Source of the DNA: Bacteroidetes bacterium UBA6221
GTDB taxonomy: Bacteria; Bacteroidota; Bacteroidia; Chitinophagales; Chitinophagaceae
Length of the DNA stretch: 64,000 bases
Reading direction: 5' to 3'
NCBI GenBank assembly: GCA_002421685.1
Contig: DISB01000008.1
Span: 186,001-250,000, forward strand
This document shows, one piece after another, positions 37,035 to 45,124 of this stretch. Position 1 is the first letter of the stretch. Each line of letters starts with the position of its first letter. Both the position numbers and the translations under genes were made by a program. The notes below the pieces were generated by a model. It did no database searches and was not told the DNA's origin. It was given only the letters and a program-made list of their open reading frames with translations.

Positions 37035-39608
37035 ATGGCTACACCCAAAAAAAATACAATAAAAAACAAGGAGAAGAAGAAAGAAGAAAAACCGGTAGTT
37101 GACAAAGCCGCCCGCCGCAGGCAGTTAAGGCTAGGGTTCGGGCTGTTTTTTCTGCTCACCGGTATCTTTATATGTTTTTCTCTTATCAGCTATTGCTTCA
37201 CCTGGCAGGCCGACCAGGATAAGTTGCTCACAGGCGGCTCCATTTCCGATTTCCTCTTCAAAGACAAAGCAGTAGTGGCCAACTGGGGCGGACGGCTGGG
37301 CGCTGCCGCTGCACATGTGCTTATGTACGAGTGGGTAGGTGTGGCTTCCTTCGCCATCGGCATATGGATTACCATGATAGGGCTTGGCCTCGTATATGGC
37401 AGGCGCATTATCCCGGTTACCCGCTACCTGCGCTGGACCTCACTGCTGGTATTGGTGGTAGCCCCGGTACTTACCTATTTAATACCCGACGCGGCTTTCC
37501 CTTTTGGCGGCGCCTGGGGCAATGAAGCTATTGGTTACATGATGGGCTTCTTTGGTAATGCCGGTACGGGACTGATATTGTTCGCAATAGTATGTTTCTT
37601 CTTATTCGTCGTATTTGCACTCGATATTTCACCTGTATTGCGCCGCGCACGCAAAACGGCACGCCAGGTAGCCGATGCGGCGGCAGCCCTGGTGCCTGTG
37701 TCTGCCCAGCAGGGCACATCAACCACTACCCATGAAAAAGAAACGCAGGCTCAAGGCAACTACGCAGATGATGGCATCAGGCCACTGACCAGCATCAACG
37801 ACGAGGAAGATGAACCCGGCGAAGAATGGGAAATGCAACTGATAGACAAAACGCAACCCACACCCACCGTAAATGACATGTACGCAGGGCAGGTGGTGGA
37901 GGAAGCAGTGGAAGAGGAAGAAGGCATTGAAGAAGAAGAGGATGAATACGAAACAGAACGACTTGATGAAGGTAGTAGCAATACTCATCTTAAAGCCTCG
38001 CCCCTGGGGGAGGACGGAGGGGAGGCCTTCAGCTTCGAGGTGACCAGGCTGGAAGAAGAACGCACCATACCTACGCACGGGGGGCATATCAGCATTGCCG
38101 ACAATGAGAAATACGCCCCAGAGCTCGACCTGCCCGATTATAAATTCCCCACCCTCGACCTGCTGGAAGAGCGCAGCGGCGAGGGCATTGTGCTGGACAA
38201 AGAAGAACTGGAACAAAATAAGAACCAGATAATCAATACCCTGCGCAGCTTCGGTATCGAGATACAACGCATCAGCGCCACAGTAGGCCCCACGGTTACT
38301 TTATACGAGATTGTTCCCGCCGAAGGGGTACGCATCTCCAAAATACGCAACCTGGAAGACGACATCGCGCTGAACCTCGCCGCGCTGGGCATACGTATCA
38401 TAGCGCCTATACCGGGCAAGGGCACTATTGGTATAGAAGTGCCCAACGCCAACAAACAAACCGTATCCATCCGCCAACTGCTCTCCAGCGAGAAATTTGT
38501 CAACTCCAAAATGAGCCTGCCAATAGCGCTCGGCAAAAAAATTGACAATGAAAACTATATAGTAGACCTGGCCACTATGCCCCACCTGCTGATGGCCGGC
38601 GCTACCGGGCAAGGTAAATCGGTAGGCGTGAATGCGATACTGGTATCTCTGTTATATAAGAAACACCCTTCGCAGTTGAAATTTGTGATGGTGGACCCCA
38701 AAAAGGTGGAACTTTCCATATACCGCACCATTGAAAAACACTTCCTGGCCAAGCTGCCCAACGAAGAAGAAGCCATCATCACCGATACCAAAAAAGTTAT
38801 CTATACGCTCAACGCCCTCTGCATCGAAATGGACAACCGTTACGAATTGCTGAAAGACGGTGGCGCGCGCAACATAAAAGAATACAACGACAAGTTCATC
38901 CGCCGCAGGCTCAACCCCGAGAACGGCCACAAATACCTGCCTTTCATAGTGCTGGTTATAGATGAGTTTGCCGACCTGATGATGACTGCCGGCAAAGAGA
39001 TAGAAATGCCCATAGCCCGCCTGGCGCAGCTGGCGCGCGCCGTGGGTATACACCTCATCATCGCCACGCAACGCCCTTCGGTCAATGTCATTACAGGTAC
39101 TATTAAGGCCAACTTCCCTGCGCGTATTGCTTTCAAGGTCTCCGCCAAAGTCGATTCCCGCACCATCCTGGATGCAGGCGGCGCCGAGCAACTGATAGGC
39201 CGCGGCGACATGCTTATATCATTCGGCAGCGAACTGCTGCGCCTGCAGTGTGCTTTTGTGGATACGCCCGAGGTGGACAACGTCACCAATTTTATCGGCG
39301 AACAACGCGGCTACCCTACAGCTTTCGAGTTGCCCGAGTACGAAGGCGAGGAAAGCGACAAAGAAAAAAATATCGACCTCACCAACCGGGACAAATTGTT
39401 TGAAGAATGCGCCCGCGTAGTGGTGCAGACACAATCGGGTTCCACCTCTATGTTACAGCGCCGCTTCAACCTGGGCTACAACCGCGCCGGGCGTATTATG
39501 GACCAACTGGAGGCCGCAGATGTAGTAGGCCCGGCCGTAGGCAGCAAGCCCCGCGACGTGCTCATTCACACCGAAGCGGAACTGGAACAGATGCTCAGGG
39601 GCCTGTAA
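37035..39608 (+). CDS. ftsK: DNA translocase FtsK
   Basis: An 857-residue hexameric ATPase that pumps chromosome ends through the division septum. The N-terminus has four hydrophobic segments within about residues 35-200. An acidic linker (about 215-360) includes a 13-residue insert (KASPLGEDGGEAF) encoded by a dispersed GC palindrome. The motor shows Walker A GATGQGKSVG and Walker B FIVLVIDEFADLM, and the C-terminal gamma winged helix reads SMLQRRFNLGYNRAGRIMDQLE. The open frame extends to 36831, but the promoter at 36986-37018 fixes the start at 37035. Confidence 0.96.
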   Translation: MATPKKNTIKNKEKKKEEKPVVDKAARRRQLRLGFGLFFLLTGIFICFSLISYCFTWQADQDKLLTGGSISDFLFKDKAVVANWGGRLGAAAAHVLMYEWVGVASFAIGIWITMIGLGLVYGRRIIPVTRYLRWTSLLVLVVAPVLTYLIPDAAFPFGGAWGNEAIGYMMGFFGNAGTGLILFAIVCFFLFVVFALDISPVLRRARKTARQVADAAAALVPVSAQQGTSTTTHEKETQAQGNYADDGIRPLTSINDEEDEPGEEWEMQLIDKTQPTPTVNDMYAGQVVEEAVEEEEGIEEEEDEYETERLDEGSSNTHLKASPLGEDGGEAFSFEVTRLEEERTIPTHGGHISIADNEKYAPELDLPDYKFPTLDLLEERSGEGIVLDKEELEQNKNQIINTLRSFGIEIQRISATVGPTVTLYEIVPAEGVRISKIRNLEDDIALNLAALGIRIIAPIPGKGTIGIEVPNANKQTVSIRQLLSSEKFVNSKMSLPIALGKKIDNENYIVDLATMPHLLMAGATGQGKSVGVNAILVSLLYKKHPSQLKFVMVDPKKVELSIYRTIEKHFLAKLPNEEEAIITDTKKVIYTLNALCIEMDNRYELLKDGGARNIKEYNDKFIRRRLNPENGHKYLPFIVLVIDEFADLMMTAGKEIEMPIARLAQLARAVGIHLIIATQRPSVNVITGTIKANFPARIAFKVSAKVDSRTILDAGGAEQLIGRGDMLISFGSELLRLQCAFVDTPEVDNVTNFIGEQRGYPTAFELPEYEGEESDKEKNIDLTNRDKLFEECARVVVQTQSGSTSMLQRRFNLGYNRAGRIMDQLEAADVVGPAVGSKPRDVLIHTEAELEQMLRGL
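37992..38029. repeat. GC-rich palindromic element inside the ftsK linker
   Basis: AAGCCTCGCCCC-TGGGGG...GGAGGGGAGGCCTT, a long imperfect palindrome with 5'-AAGGCCTC-like arms at both ends. It is in frame and encodes KASPLGEDGGEAF between two acidic stretches, so the linker tolerated the insertion. Confidence 0.65.
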
Positions 39609-39813
39609 AAAAACATAATTACTGAAAACATCACGGGCAGAACACATATATCGCATAATGCATTAAAACTTTATGCAACGCAGGGCGTTATTAATGGGCA
39701 TGGTTTTAAAAAACCATTCCAGCAAATTCTATAATTGTTGTATATGAGTTTGCGTTTGGCAAGGCATAGTTCAGTAATTTTATCAGAATTATAAAAAACC
39801 ATAGCGCCCTTTT

Positions 39814-41517
39814 GTGAAAGAAAATGACTTGATCTCCGGCAGGTACACACATGCGCCACAGGACATCGCCGGCCCTATAGAACAGCAGGAACTCATAACT
39901 GCGCTGAAAGATAGCGAAGCGCGTTACCGTGCCCTAGTGGAAGGCCTCAACACACCCCTCTACACCACCGATGCGAAAGGAATAATTACTATGTACAACA
40001 AGGCCGCTGCCGACCTCTGGGGTCGCGAGCCCCAGGTGGGCCGCGATATGTGGTGCGGCTCTTACAAGATACGCAACACCGATGGCAGCGATCTGCCCCT
40101 GGGCGATTGCCCTATGGCCATATGCCTTAAAGAAGGCCGTGCTGTTACAGACCAGGAGATCATCGTCGTGCGCCCCGATGGCACCGAACGCCTAGTGGCG
40201 CCCCAACCGCAGCCTATATTCGATGAACATGGCAAAATGACAGGCGCTATCAACATGCTTATTGACGTTACAGACATCAAGCGTACCGAACAGGCCTTGC
40301 GCAAAAGTGAGCATGATTACCAGGAGCTGGTTGCATCGCTGGAAAAAATGGTAGAAGAAAAGGCGACGGACCTGAAGAAGAAAAATGATGAACTGAAGAA
40401 AAGTGAAGAACGATACCACAAGATGGTGGACGAAGTAGAAGATTACGCCATCCTCCTGCTCAACCCCGAGGGTGTTATACAAAACTGGAACAAAGGCGCT
40501 GAAAAGATCAAAGGTTACAGGGAGGAGGAAATTGTAGGCAAAAGCTTCGAACTGTTTTATACGCCCGAAGACAGGGAAAAAAACCTCCCCGCAAACCTGA
40601 TAGGCGAAGCCAGGCAAAAAGGCAAGGCTGTAATCGAGGGCTGGCGGGTAAAAAAGGACGGCGGCCGCTTTTGGGGCAGCACCGTGCTCACCGCCCTGCA
40701 CGACGAAATGGGCGGTATCATAGGTTTCTCAAAAGTGACCCGCGACCTGACCGAGCGTAAGCTGGCCGAAGATAAAATGCGCCTTTACAGCAACGACCTT
40801 GAGTTCCAGAACAAAGAACTGGAACAATTTGTCTATGCCGCCTCGCACGATCTGAAAGAACCTCTGCGCAAAGTACATCTCTACAATTCTTATGTATATG
40901 ACAATGCCGCCTCCCTGCTCGACGAAAGGTCGAAGGACTACATGGAGCGCTCGCTCACGGCCATAAAACGCATGGGCAATCTTATTGAAGACTTGCTCGC
41001 CTATTCAAAAATTACTTACAGCGCTATCACGTTCACCAAAGTGGACCTCAACACATTGCTTGCCGAAATAATCGCCGAAAAGAGCGAAGAACTGGAACAA
41101 AACAATATTACCATAGAAAAGGCTGCGTTGCCCGTCATTAATGGCATTTCCTTCCAGTGCAAGCAACTGCTGGACAACCTGGTTTCCAATTCCATCAAAT
41201 ACCGCCACCCCGGCAGGCCGGGGCATATACGCATCGGCGCCGCAATAGTGTACGGCCCGCAGATGCACGACGGCAAAGCCGGAGACATGAAGAAGTACCA
41301 CAAAATCTCGATTGAAGATAATGGTATCGGCTTCGAGCCCGAATATGCTGAAAAAATATTCAAGATCTTCCAGCGGCTGCACAACCAGGCCGGCGCTTCC
41401 GGTTCGGGCATTGGCCTCGCCATTGCCAAAAGGATTATACAAAATCATAAGGGATTTATTACTGCAACCGGCAAAATAGATGAGGGCGCACGCTTCGACG
41501 TATATTTCCCCGCATAA
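39814..41517 (+). CDS. PAS-domain sensor histidine kinase
   Basis: A 567-residue soluble kinase; no membrane segment is visible. Two PAS domains (about 30-150 and 205-325: RYRALVEGLNTPLYTTDAKG; YAILLLNPEGVIQNWNKGAE) are separated by a coiled coil (MVEEKATDLKKKNDELKKSE). The HisKA phosphoacceptor is His345 in ASHDLKEPLRK. The ATPase domain has the N box QLLDNLVSNSIKYRH and G boxes DNGIGF and GSGIGLAIAKRI. The frame has no early ATG; GTG at 39814 is the likely start. A single-domain response regulator is convergent 3 bp downstream. The ligand is unknown. Confidence 0.92.
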   Translation: MKENDLISGRYTHAPQDIAGPIEQQELITALKDSEARYRALVEGLNTPLYTTDAKGIITMYNKAAADLWGREPQVGRDMWCGSYKIRNTDGSDLPLGDCPMAICLKEGRAVTDQEIIVVRPDGTERLVAPQPQPIFDEHGKMTGAINMLIDVTDIKRTEQALRKSEHDYQELVASLEKMVEEKATDLKKKNDELKKSEERYHKMVDEVEDYAILLLNPEGVIQNWNKGAEKIKGYREEEIVGKSFELFYTPEDREKNLPANLIGEARQKGKAVIEGWRVKKDGGRFWGSTVLTALHDEMGGIIGFSKVTRDLTERKLAEDKMRLYSNDLEFQNKELEQFVYAASHDLKEPLRKVHLYNSYVYDNAASLLDERSKDYMERSLTAIKRMGNLIEDLLAYSKITYSAITFTKVDLNTLLAEIIAEKSEELEQNNITIEKAALPVINGISFQCKQLLDNLVSNSIKYRHPGRPGHIRIGAAIVYGPQMHDGKAGDMKKYHKISIEDNGIGFEPEYAEKIFKIFQRLHNQAGASGSGIGLAIAKRIIQNHKGFITATGKIDEGARFDVYFPA

Positions 41518-41520
41518 TTG

Positions 41521-41928
41521 TTACTGAAAACTGCAAAAGTTCAGCATCTTCCGGGCCACCGTGTCCAGCTCGTGCAGGGTATTAGGCTTTACGAAATACG
41601 CTGTCGCGCCGTTGTTTTTACATTCATCTTTATACAGGCTGCCCCCCGATGTGCTCAGCATCACTTTAGGAATATGTTGGTACCTCGGTTTACTGTTTAG
41701 CTGTTGCAATACCTGCGCCCCGTTCATTTCGGGCATGTTATAGTCTATTATTATCAGGCAGGGCAGGTCTTCGTCGCGCTGCTCGTTCAGGTATTTCATA
41801 ATTGCCTTTCCCCCGGTTACTTTATGTAGCTCGGCCTGCGGCTCAGTATTATGTATGGCTTCTTCTATCAGTTCCAGGTCGTCCACGTCATCATCCGCAA
41901 TTAGTATTCTCATTTTCTTATTTCCCAT
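41521..41928 (-). CDS. Single-domain CheY-like response regulator
   Basis: A 135-residue receiver protein with no output domain. Acidic pocket DDDVDD (about residues 12-17), phosphoacceptor Asp62 in IIIDYNMPEMNG, Thr/Ser in VMLSTSGG and Lys in FVKPN are all in place. It resembles the Rcp1-type regulators that partner phytochrome or PAS kinases. It is convergent with the PAS histidine kinase, with stop codons 3 bp apart, so the two are a likely cognate pair despite opposite strands. Met6 (MRILIADDD) is an alternative start. Confidence 0.92.
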   Translation of the reverse strand: MGNKKMRILIADDDVDDLELIEEAIHNTEPQAELHKVTGGKAIMKYLNEQRDEDLPCLIIIDYNMPEMNGAQVLQQLNSKPRYQHIPKVMLSTSGGSLYKDECKNNGATAYFVKPNTLHELDTVARKMLNFCSFQ

Positions 41929-42261
41929 ATATGGTGTTACAATATTATTGCCCGATATCAGTGGGTTTACAGAAAAGGGGGAGCGGAGGTATTAAAATAT
42001 AAACCGTTTTATATCTGCATTGAATTTACGCTTCAATTTTGGATAAAACAAATACCGGGGAGACATTACAGATATTAAAAATGGGGCGCCCGCAAAAAAT
42101 CACTGTCTCTTGTTAATACATTATCCGCATTTTTTTAACCCACTGTTACTCATTTGTCATTCTATCATATTATCAGTGTCAACTAATTGTTAAACAATGC
42201 GTTACGGCCTAACGAATGCAATGTTTCATCCGTCTTAGCGTTATAACAAAAAACCATTATT
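41929..42261. other. Divergent intergenic region
   Basis: About 330 bp, AT-rich, between the response regulator and the small helix-turn-helix gene. No gene, repeat or clear -7 box was recognised. Confidence 0.5.
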
Positions 42262-42486
42262 ATGAAACCATCAATGGACGAAGTGCTGCAGAAACTAATA
42301 GAACTCAACTGCCACAGGAAAACAACCGACAAATGGATTTATGTTGAACAGCTTGCGGAAGAACTTTACACGCATCACGACAACATAATCCCCAGCCTGC
42401 TGATGCTGGAGCGGGATGAACTTATTCATTTCAGCAGCAACAAACGTGTTGCGGTAACAGTTGTCAGAAAAGCGATGGCCGCTTGA
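42262..42486 (+). CDS. Small winged-helix-like protein
   Basis: A 74-residue protein. MDEVLQKLIELNCHRK, WIYVEQLAEELYT and HDNIIPSLLMLERDELIHF form three predicted helices followed by a strand-turn-strand (HFSSNKRVAVTVVRKA), which looks like a minimal winged helix-turn-helix. It may bind DNA, but no family is recognised. A strong terminator follows 24 bp after the stop. It lies in the accessory block between ftsK and lolA. Confidence 0.68.
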   Translation: MKPSMDEVLQKLIELNCHRKTTDKWIYVEQLAEELYTHHDNIIPSLLMLERDELIHFSSNKRVAVTVVRKAMAA

Positions 42487-42510
42487 AACCAACCGTAAGT
42501 ATGTGTTGAT

Positions 42511-42558
42511 ACAGGAGAAGCTGCCCCATGCGGACAGCTTCTCCTGTTTTTTTTTGAT
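42511..42558 (+). terminator. Intrinsic terminator of the small winged-helix gene
   Basis: ACAGGAGAAGCTG pairs with CAGCTTCTCCTGT around an 11-base loop and is followed by about nine T. Confidence 0.88.
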
Positions 42559-42583
42559 AAGTATAAAAACAAAACCCCGGCTG

Positions 42584-42802
42584 TTACAGCGCAGCGGTCT
42601 TTGTTCGGTTGCGCATGTACCGCCAGGCAAGGCCGGCGCCTATCAGGCCGGCTACTCCCGCAGCCGTCCACAAAGTGCGCGGATTTTTTAAACTTTTCAA
42701 GTCCAGGTTCTTCAGCCTGCCAAAGAGGTTTTGGGTAGTTGCTTCTCCATTGCCTGCATGTTCTGCCAGGTTGTGCAGCATATTCTTTGTTTTGCCGTTC
42801 AT
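42584..42802 (-). CDS. Small single-pass membrane protein
   Basis: A 72-residue protein with a charged N-terminal half (LFGRLKNLDLKSLKNPRT) and one hydrophobic helix (WTAAGVAGLIGAGLAWRYM, about residues 45-63) followed by a basic tail. Glycine spacing in the helix would allow packing against a partner. No family is recognised. It starts with ATG at 42802 and is convergent with the small winged-helix gene. Confidence 0.6.
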   Translation of the reverse strand: MNGKTKNMLHNLAEHAGNGEATTQNLFGRLKNLDLKSLKNPRTLWTAAGVAGLIGAGLAWRYMRNRTKTAAL

Positions 42803-43090
42803 AACGCTTGCTTTTTGTGTTGTTCAAAAAAAAATTGTTTCTCAGACTTCCTGCTATTGCTAACAACCGTATAGTCAAAGGGTTCGTTAAGGGAATGATA
42901 AAAGCTGCTCTGTTCAGCCCGGGTACTTCCTGCCTGCAATAGTGTGGTTTAACAGTCCCATATACCTTCCACACTATGCGGGATTTTTTCCGCAAAAAAT
43001 GAATGTTCCGGGGCATTTAGCACACACAACCGCCGCTTTTGCAGTGGGCACAATTTTTTACCCTTATAACATGAAACAAAATTTTGAGTT

Positions 43091-43294
43091 ATGGAACAAA
43101 AAAGGCAAAACCGTGATGTAGAGAACACTCAAAATCGCGGCAATCAAAACCAGCAATCAGGGAACCGCCAAAATCAAACTCCCGGCACACAAGGCCAGAA
43201 CCGCGGCAACCTGGATCAAAATCAAAATCGCGAAAACCAGGACCGCAAAAGCGATAACCTGGACAATGAAAAACGCAGGGAAGAAAGGCGGTAA
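43091..43294 (+). CDS. Asn/Gln/Arg-rich small protein, probably disordered
   Basis: A 67-residue protein made almost entirely of N, Q, R, G, E, D and K, with repeated QNR, NQN and NRGN strings; it has no hydrophobic core and no Cys, Trp, Phe or Tyr. It should be intrinsically disordered and soluble. It precedes the YciE-like gene by about 120 bp with a terminator between. Such hydrophilin-like proteins often go with stress genes. The alternative frame on the other strand is an extension over the YciE gene and is rejected. Confidence 0.55.
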   Translation: MEQKRQNRDVENTQNRGNQNQQSGNRQNQTPGTQGQNRGNLDQNQNRENQDRKSDNLDNEKRREERR

Positions 43295-43311
43295 TGCCTG
43301 CAGTCTGCAAT

Positions 43312-43347
43312 AAAAAAGGCTTATGGGGCAACATAAGCCTTTTTTTA
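43312..43347 (+). terminator. Intrinsic terminator of the Asn/Gln-rich gene
   Basis: AAAAAAGGCTTATG...CATAAGCCTTTTTTT, a strong stem with poly-A before and poly-T after, so it could act on both strands. Confidence 0.88.
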
Positions 43348-43416
43348 AATGCCGCTACAAAAAAATCATATCGTACACAATTATCTCTTAACCAATAAAA
43401 TAAAAAAACAAGTATC

Positions 43417-43959
43417 ATGGCACCAACAAAAAAGTCAGCAAGCAACGGCACGCAAAACTCAAACCACGAAGGCCAGTTGATGAAACTATTTACCAACGGC
43501 CTGAAGGATGTGTACTGGGCGGAAAAGTATCTGGTAAAGAGCCTGAAAAAAATGGCCAAAGCGGCGACAGCCGAAGACGTGCGCACAGCGTTTGAAGAAC
43601 ACATGACGCAAACGGAAGGACAGGTAGAGCGCCTCGAGGCAATTTTTGAATCGATGGACAAACGGGCCGTGGGCAAAAAATGCCTGGCCATGGAAGGCCT
43701 GGTAGGCGAGGCGGAAGAATTGATAGAAGAAACCGAAGATGGAACGGAAACACGCGACGTGGCATTGATAAGCGCCGCCCAAAAGGTGGAGCATTACGAA
43801 ATAGCTACCTACGGCACGCTGCGCTCGCTCGCCCAGGTACTCGGCCTCAGGCAGGCAGTCGACCTGCTGCAGGAGACCCTCGACGAAGAAAAAGAAACCG
43901 ACAAACTGCTTACCGAAATTGCGGAAAGCTTTGTGAACGAGTCTGCGCTGCAGGAGTAA
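43417..43959 (+). CDS. YciE/YciF-like ferritin-fold protein (DUF892)
   Basis: A 180-residue four-helix protein. After a short polar leader the family motif LKDVYWAEKYLVKSLKKMAKAA (from about residue 29), then FEEHMTQTEGQVERLEAIFE, AQKVEHYEIATYGTLRSLA and LLQETLDEEKETDKLL follow, with paired Glu/His residues suited to a di-iron site. The YciE/YciF family is induced by osmotic, oxidative or general stress in other bacteria. It ends in a very strong terminator and belongs to the accessory block between ftsK and lolA. Confidence 0.92.
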   Translation: MAPTKKSASNGTQNSNHEGQLMKLFTNGLKDVYWAEKYLVKSLKKMAKAATAEDVRTAFEEHMTQTEGQVERLEAIFESMDKRAVGKKCLAMEGLVGEAEELIEETEDGTETRDVALISAAQKVEHYEIATYGTLRSLAQVLGLRQAVDLLQETLDEEKETDKLLTEIAESFVNESALQE

Positions 43960-43988
43960 AAGAGATAAAACAAAAATAATAACACATG

Positions 43989-44036
43989 AACACGGCGAAG
44001 GGAGGTATTATACTACCTCTCTTCGCCGTGTTTTTT
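43989..44036 (+). terminator. Intrinsic terminator of the YciE-like gene
   Basis: AACACGGCGAAGGGAGGTA pairs with TACCTCTCTTCGCCGTGTT (one mismatch), followed by TTTTT. The stem is about 19 bp, unusually long. Confidence 0.9.
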
Positions 44037-44042
44037 GCCCAT

Positions 44043-44212
44043 GTCAACTGCCCACTGCCTGCAGTAAACTGTACCGCTTCGCCGACTACAAGCAGCAGGT
44101 CATAGACCTCATCCAACGCGTCATCACCGTCAGCGTAGAAACGATGAAGATAATTGAGGAAATGAAAAGGAAGAGGAATAAAAAAAACGTCCGAAAAGCG
44201 GCGTCATCGTGA
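44043..44212 (+). pseudogene. Short coding-like remnant without a start codon
   Basis: An open frame with no early ATG that translates to a helical sequence (YRFADYKQQVIDLIQRVITV, then VETMKIIEEMKRKRNKK). It starts directly after the YciE terminator, and its last codons run into a REP-like element at 44202. The regular composition suggests the tail of a lost gene. No family is recognised, and a chance frame is possible. Confidence 0.3.
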
Positions 44213-44319
44213 GGAGCGAGGGCACGAGCGACGTGACGATCTCCATAAATGCGGTGATGCAGCCTCATCGCAGCACCTCAGGAGATTTCTCCTCCTCGTA
44301 CCTCGTCGTCGAAATGACG
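44202..44319. repeat. Paired REP-like elements left of the GIY-YIG gene
   Basis: The plus-strand element CGTCATCGTGAGGAGCGAGG...GATCTCC (44202-44244) faces an inverted relative at 44281-44319, which on the minus strand reads CGTCATTTCGACGACGAGG...ATCTCC. The head-to-head arrangement is BIME-like. The inner copy ends 55 bp before the GIY-YIG start. Confidence 0.65.
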
Positions 44320-44374
44320 GCCTTGATTTTTCGCAATGATTGCTGCTTTGCGGTTTATCCTGTATTTTGACCCG

Positions 44375-44680
44375 ATGTTCAAAGGCGGCTACACTTATAT
44401 CCTGACAAATAAGCATCGCACTACACTGTACACCGGCGTATCTTCGGATATTATCGGGCGCACGTACGATCACAAGACGCATAGGTATAAATACAGTTTC
44501 AGCGATAGATACAATCTTGAATACCTGGTATACTATGAAGTGTTTGATGGTATAGAAGATGCTATCGCTCGCGAAAAGCAGATAAAGAAAATGCGCAGGG
44601 CAAAGAAGGAGACATTGATCAATGCAATTAATCCGGGTTGGGAAGATCTTTATGATAGTGTGCTTAAGGACCTTTTGTAG
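44375..44680 (+). CDS. GIY-YIG domain nuclease, short single-domain form
   Basis: A protein of 101 residues, essentially one GIY-YIG domain: YTYILTNKHRTTLYTGVSSD carries the two signature Tyr-containing strands, followed by the conserved Arg (IIGRTYDHK), a YYEVFDGIEDAIAREKQIKK segment with the catalytic Glu candidate, and NPGWEDLYDS at the end. It belongs to the YhbQ/UPF0213-like group common in Bacteroidota. The frame is open to 44336, but the ATG at 44375 gives the normal start MFKGGYTYIL. REP-like elements lie close on both sides. The natural substrate is unknown. Confidence 0.9.
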   Translation: MFKGGYTYILTNKHRTTLYTGVSSDIIGRTYDHKTHRYKYSFSDRYNLEYLVYYEVFDGIEDAIAREKQIKKMRRAKKETLINAINPGWEDLYDSVLKDLL

Positions 44681-44723
44681 AGCCTTGCTTTGAGATCACG
44701 GCTGGTATAGTATCGCTGCATTT

Positions 44724-44765
44724 CAGGAGATCCTCACGCTTCGTTGCACTACGCTCAGGATGACG
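44724..44765. repeat. REP-like element right of the GIY-YIG gene (inverted)
   Basis: On the minus strand this reads CGTCATCCTGAGCGTAGTGC...GGATCTCCTG. It is in inverted orientation to the outer left copy at 44202 and begins 44 bp after the GIY-YIG stop codon. Confidence 0.65.
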
Positions 44766-44811
44766 CCGCTTTTCAGGCAGGACAGGCCGCGGTGAGTTTT
44801 TTTTACTCTCC

Positions 44812-44864
44812 ACTGGTCTTAGCAGCTCGCTAAGACCTAAGATAATTTAAGCGTCCGCTTGCCC
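44812..44864. repeat. 53-bp hairpin element, copy 1
   Basis: Begins ACTGGTCTTAGCAGCTCGC and contains a 9-bp stem GGTCTTAGC / GCTAAGACC, then an AAGCGTCCGCTTGCCC tail. The second copy, at 44910, differs at about six positions. Confidence 0.75.
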
Positions 44865-44909
44865 ATAGGCGTTAGTGTTTCCCTTTGGGTCGGTCTTGGA
44901 CCGCACCCA

Positions 44910-44962
44910 ACTGGTCTTAGCATCTCGCTAAGACCCAAAATAAATCAAGCGTCCACTTGCCC
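44910..44962. repeat. 53-bp hairpin element, copy 2
   Basis: Same 53-bp element with the stem preserved (loop ATCTC instead of AGCTC). It is followed by GGGATGGTTAACCCGCG, a string also seen in the 6.2-kb repeat field. The rest of the gap up to 45124 is AT-rich and holds no gene. Confidence 0.75.
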
Positions 44963-45124
44963 GGGATGGTTAACCCGCGCCGGGCACCCCCTACCCCACA
45001 ATAATAAATTTGTTACAATCAATAATTATAAGTAATTTTGTTATGATGAAAATATAAAAACCATAGTCCTCATATGATCAACCAATCATAAATCACAAAT
45101 CCTAAATAAAAAATCCCCAATCAC

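Noticed and set aside
43089..43691. A 200-codon minus-strand open frame
   Set aside because: It is antisense to the YciE-like gene and the Asn/Gln-rich gene; proline/cysteine-rich and without family.
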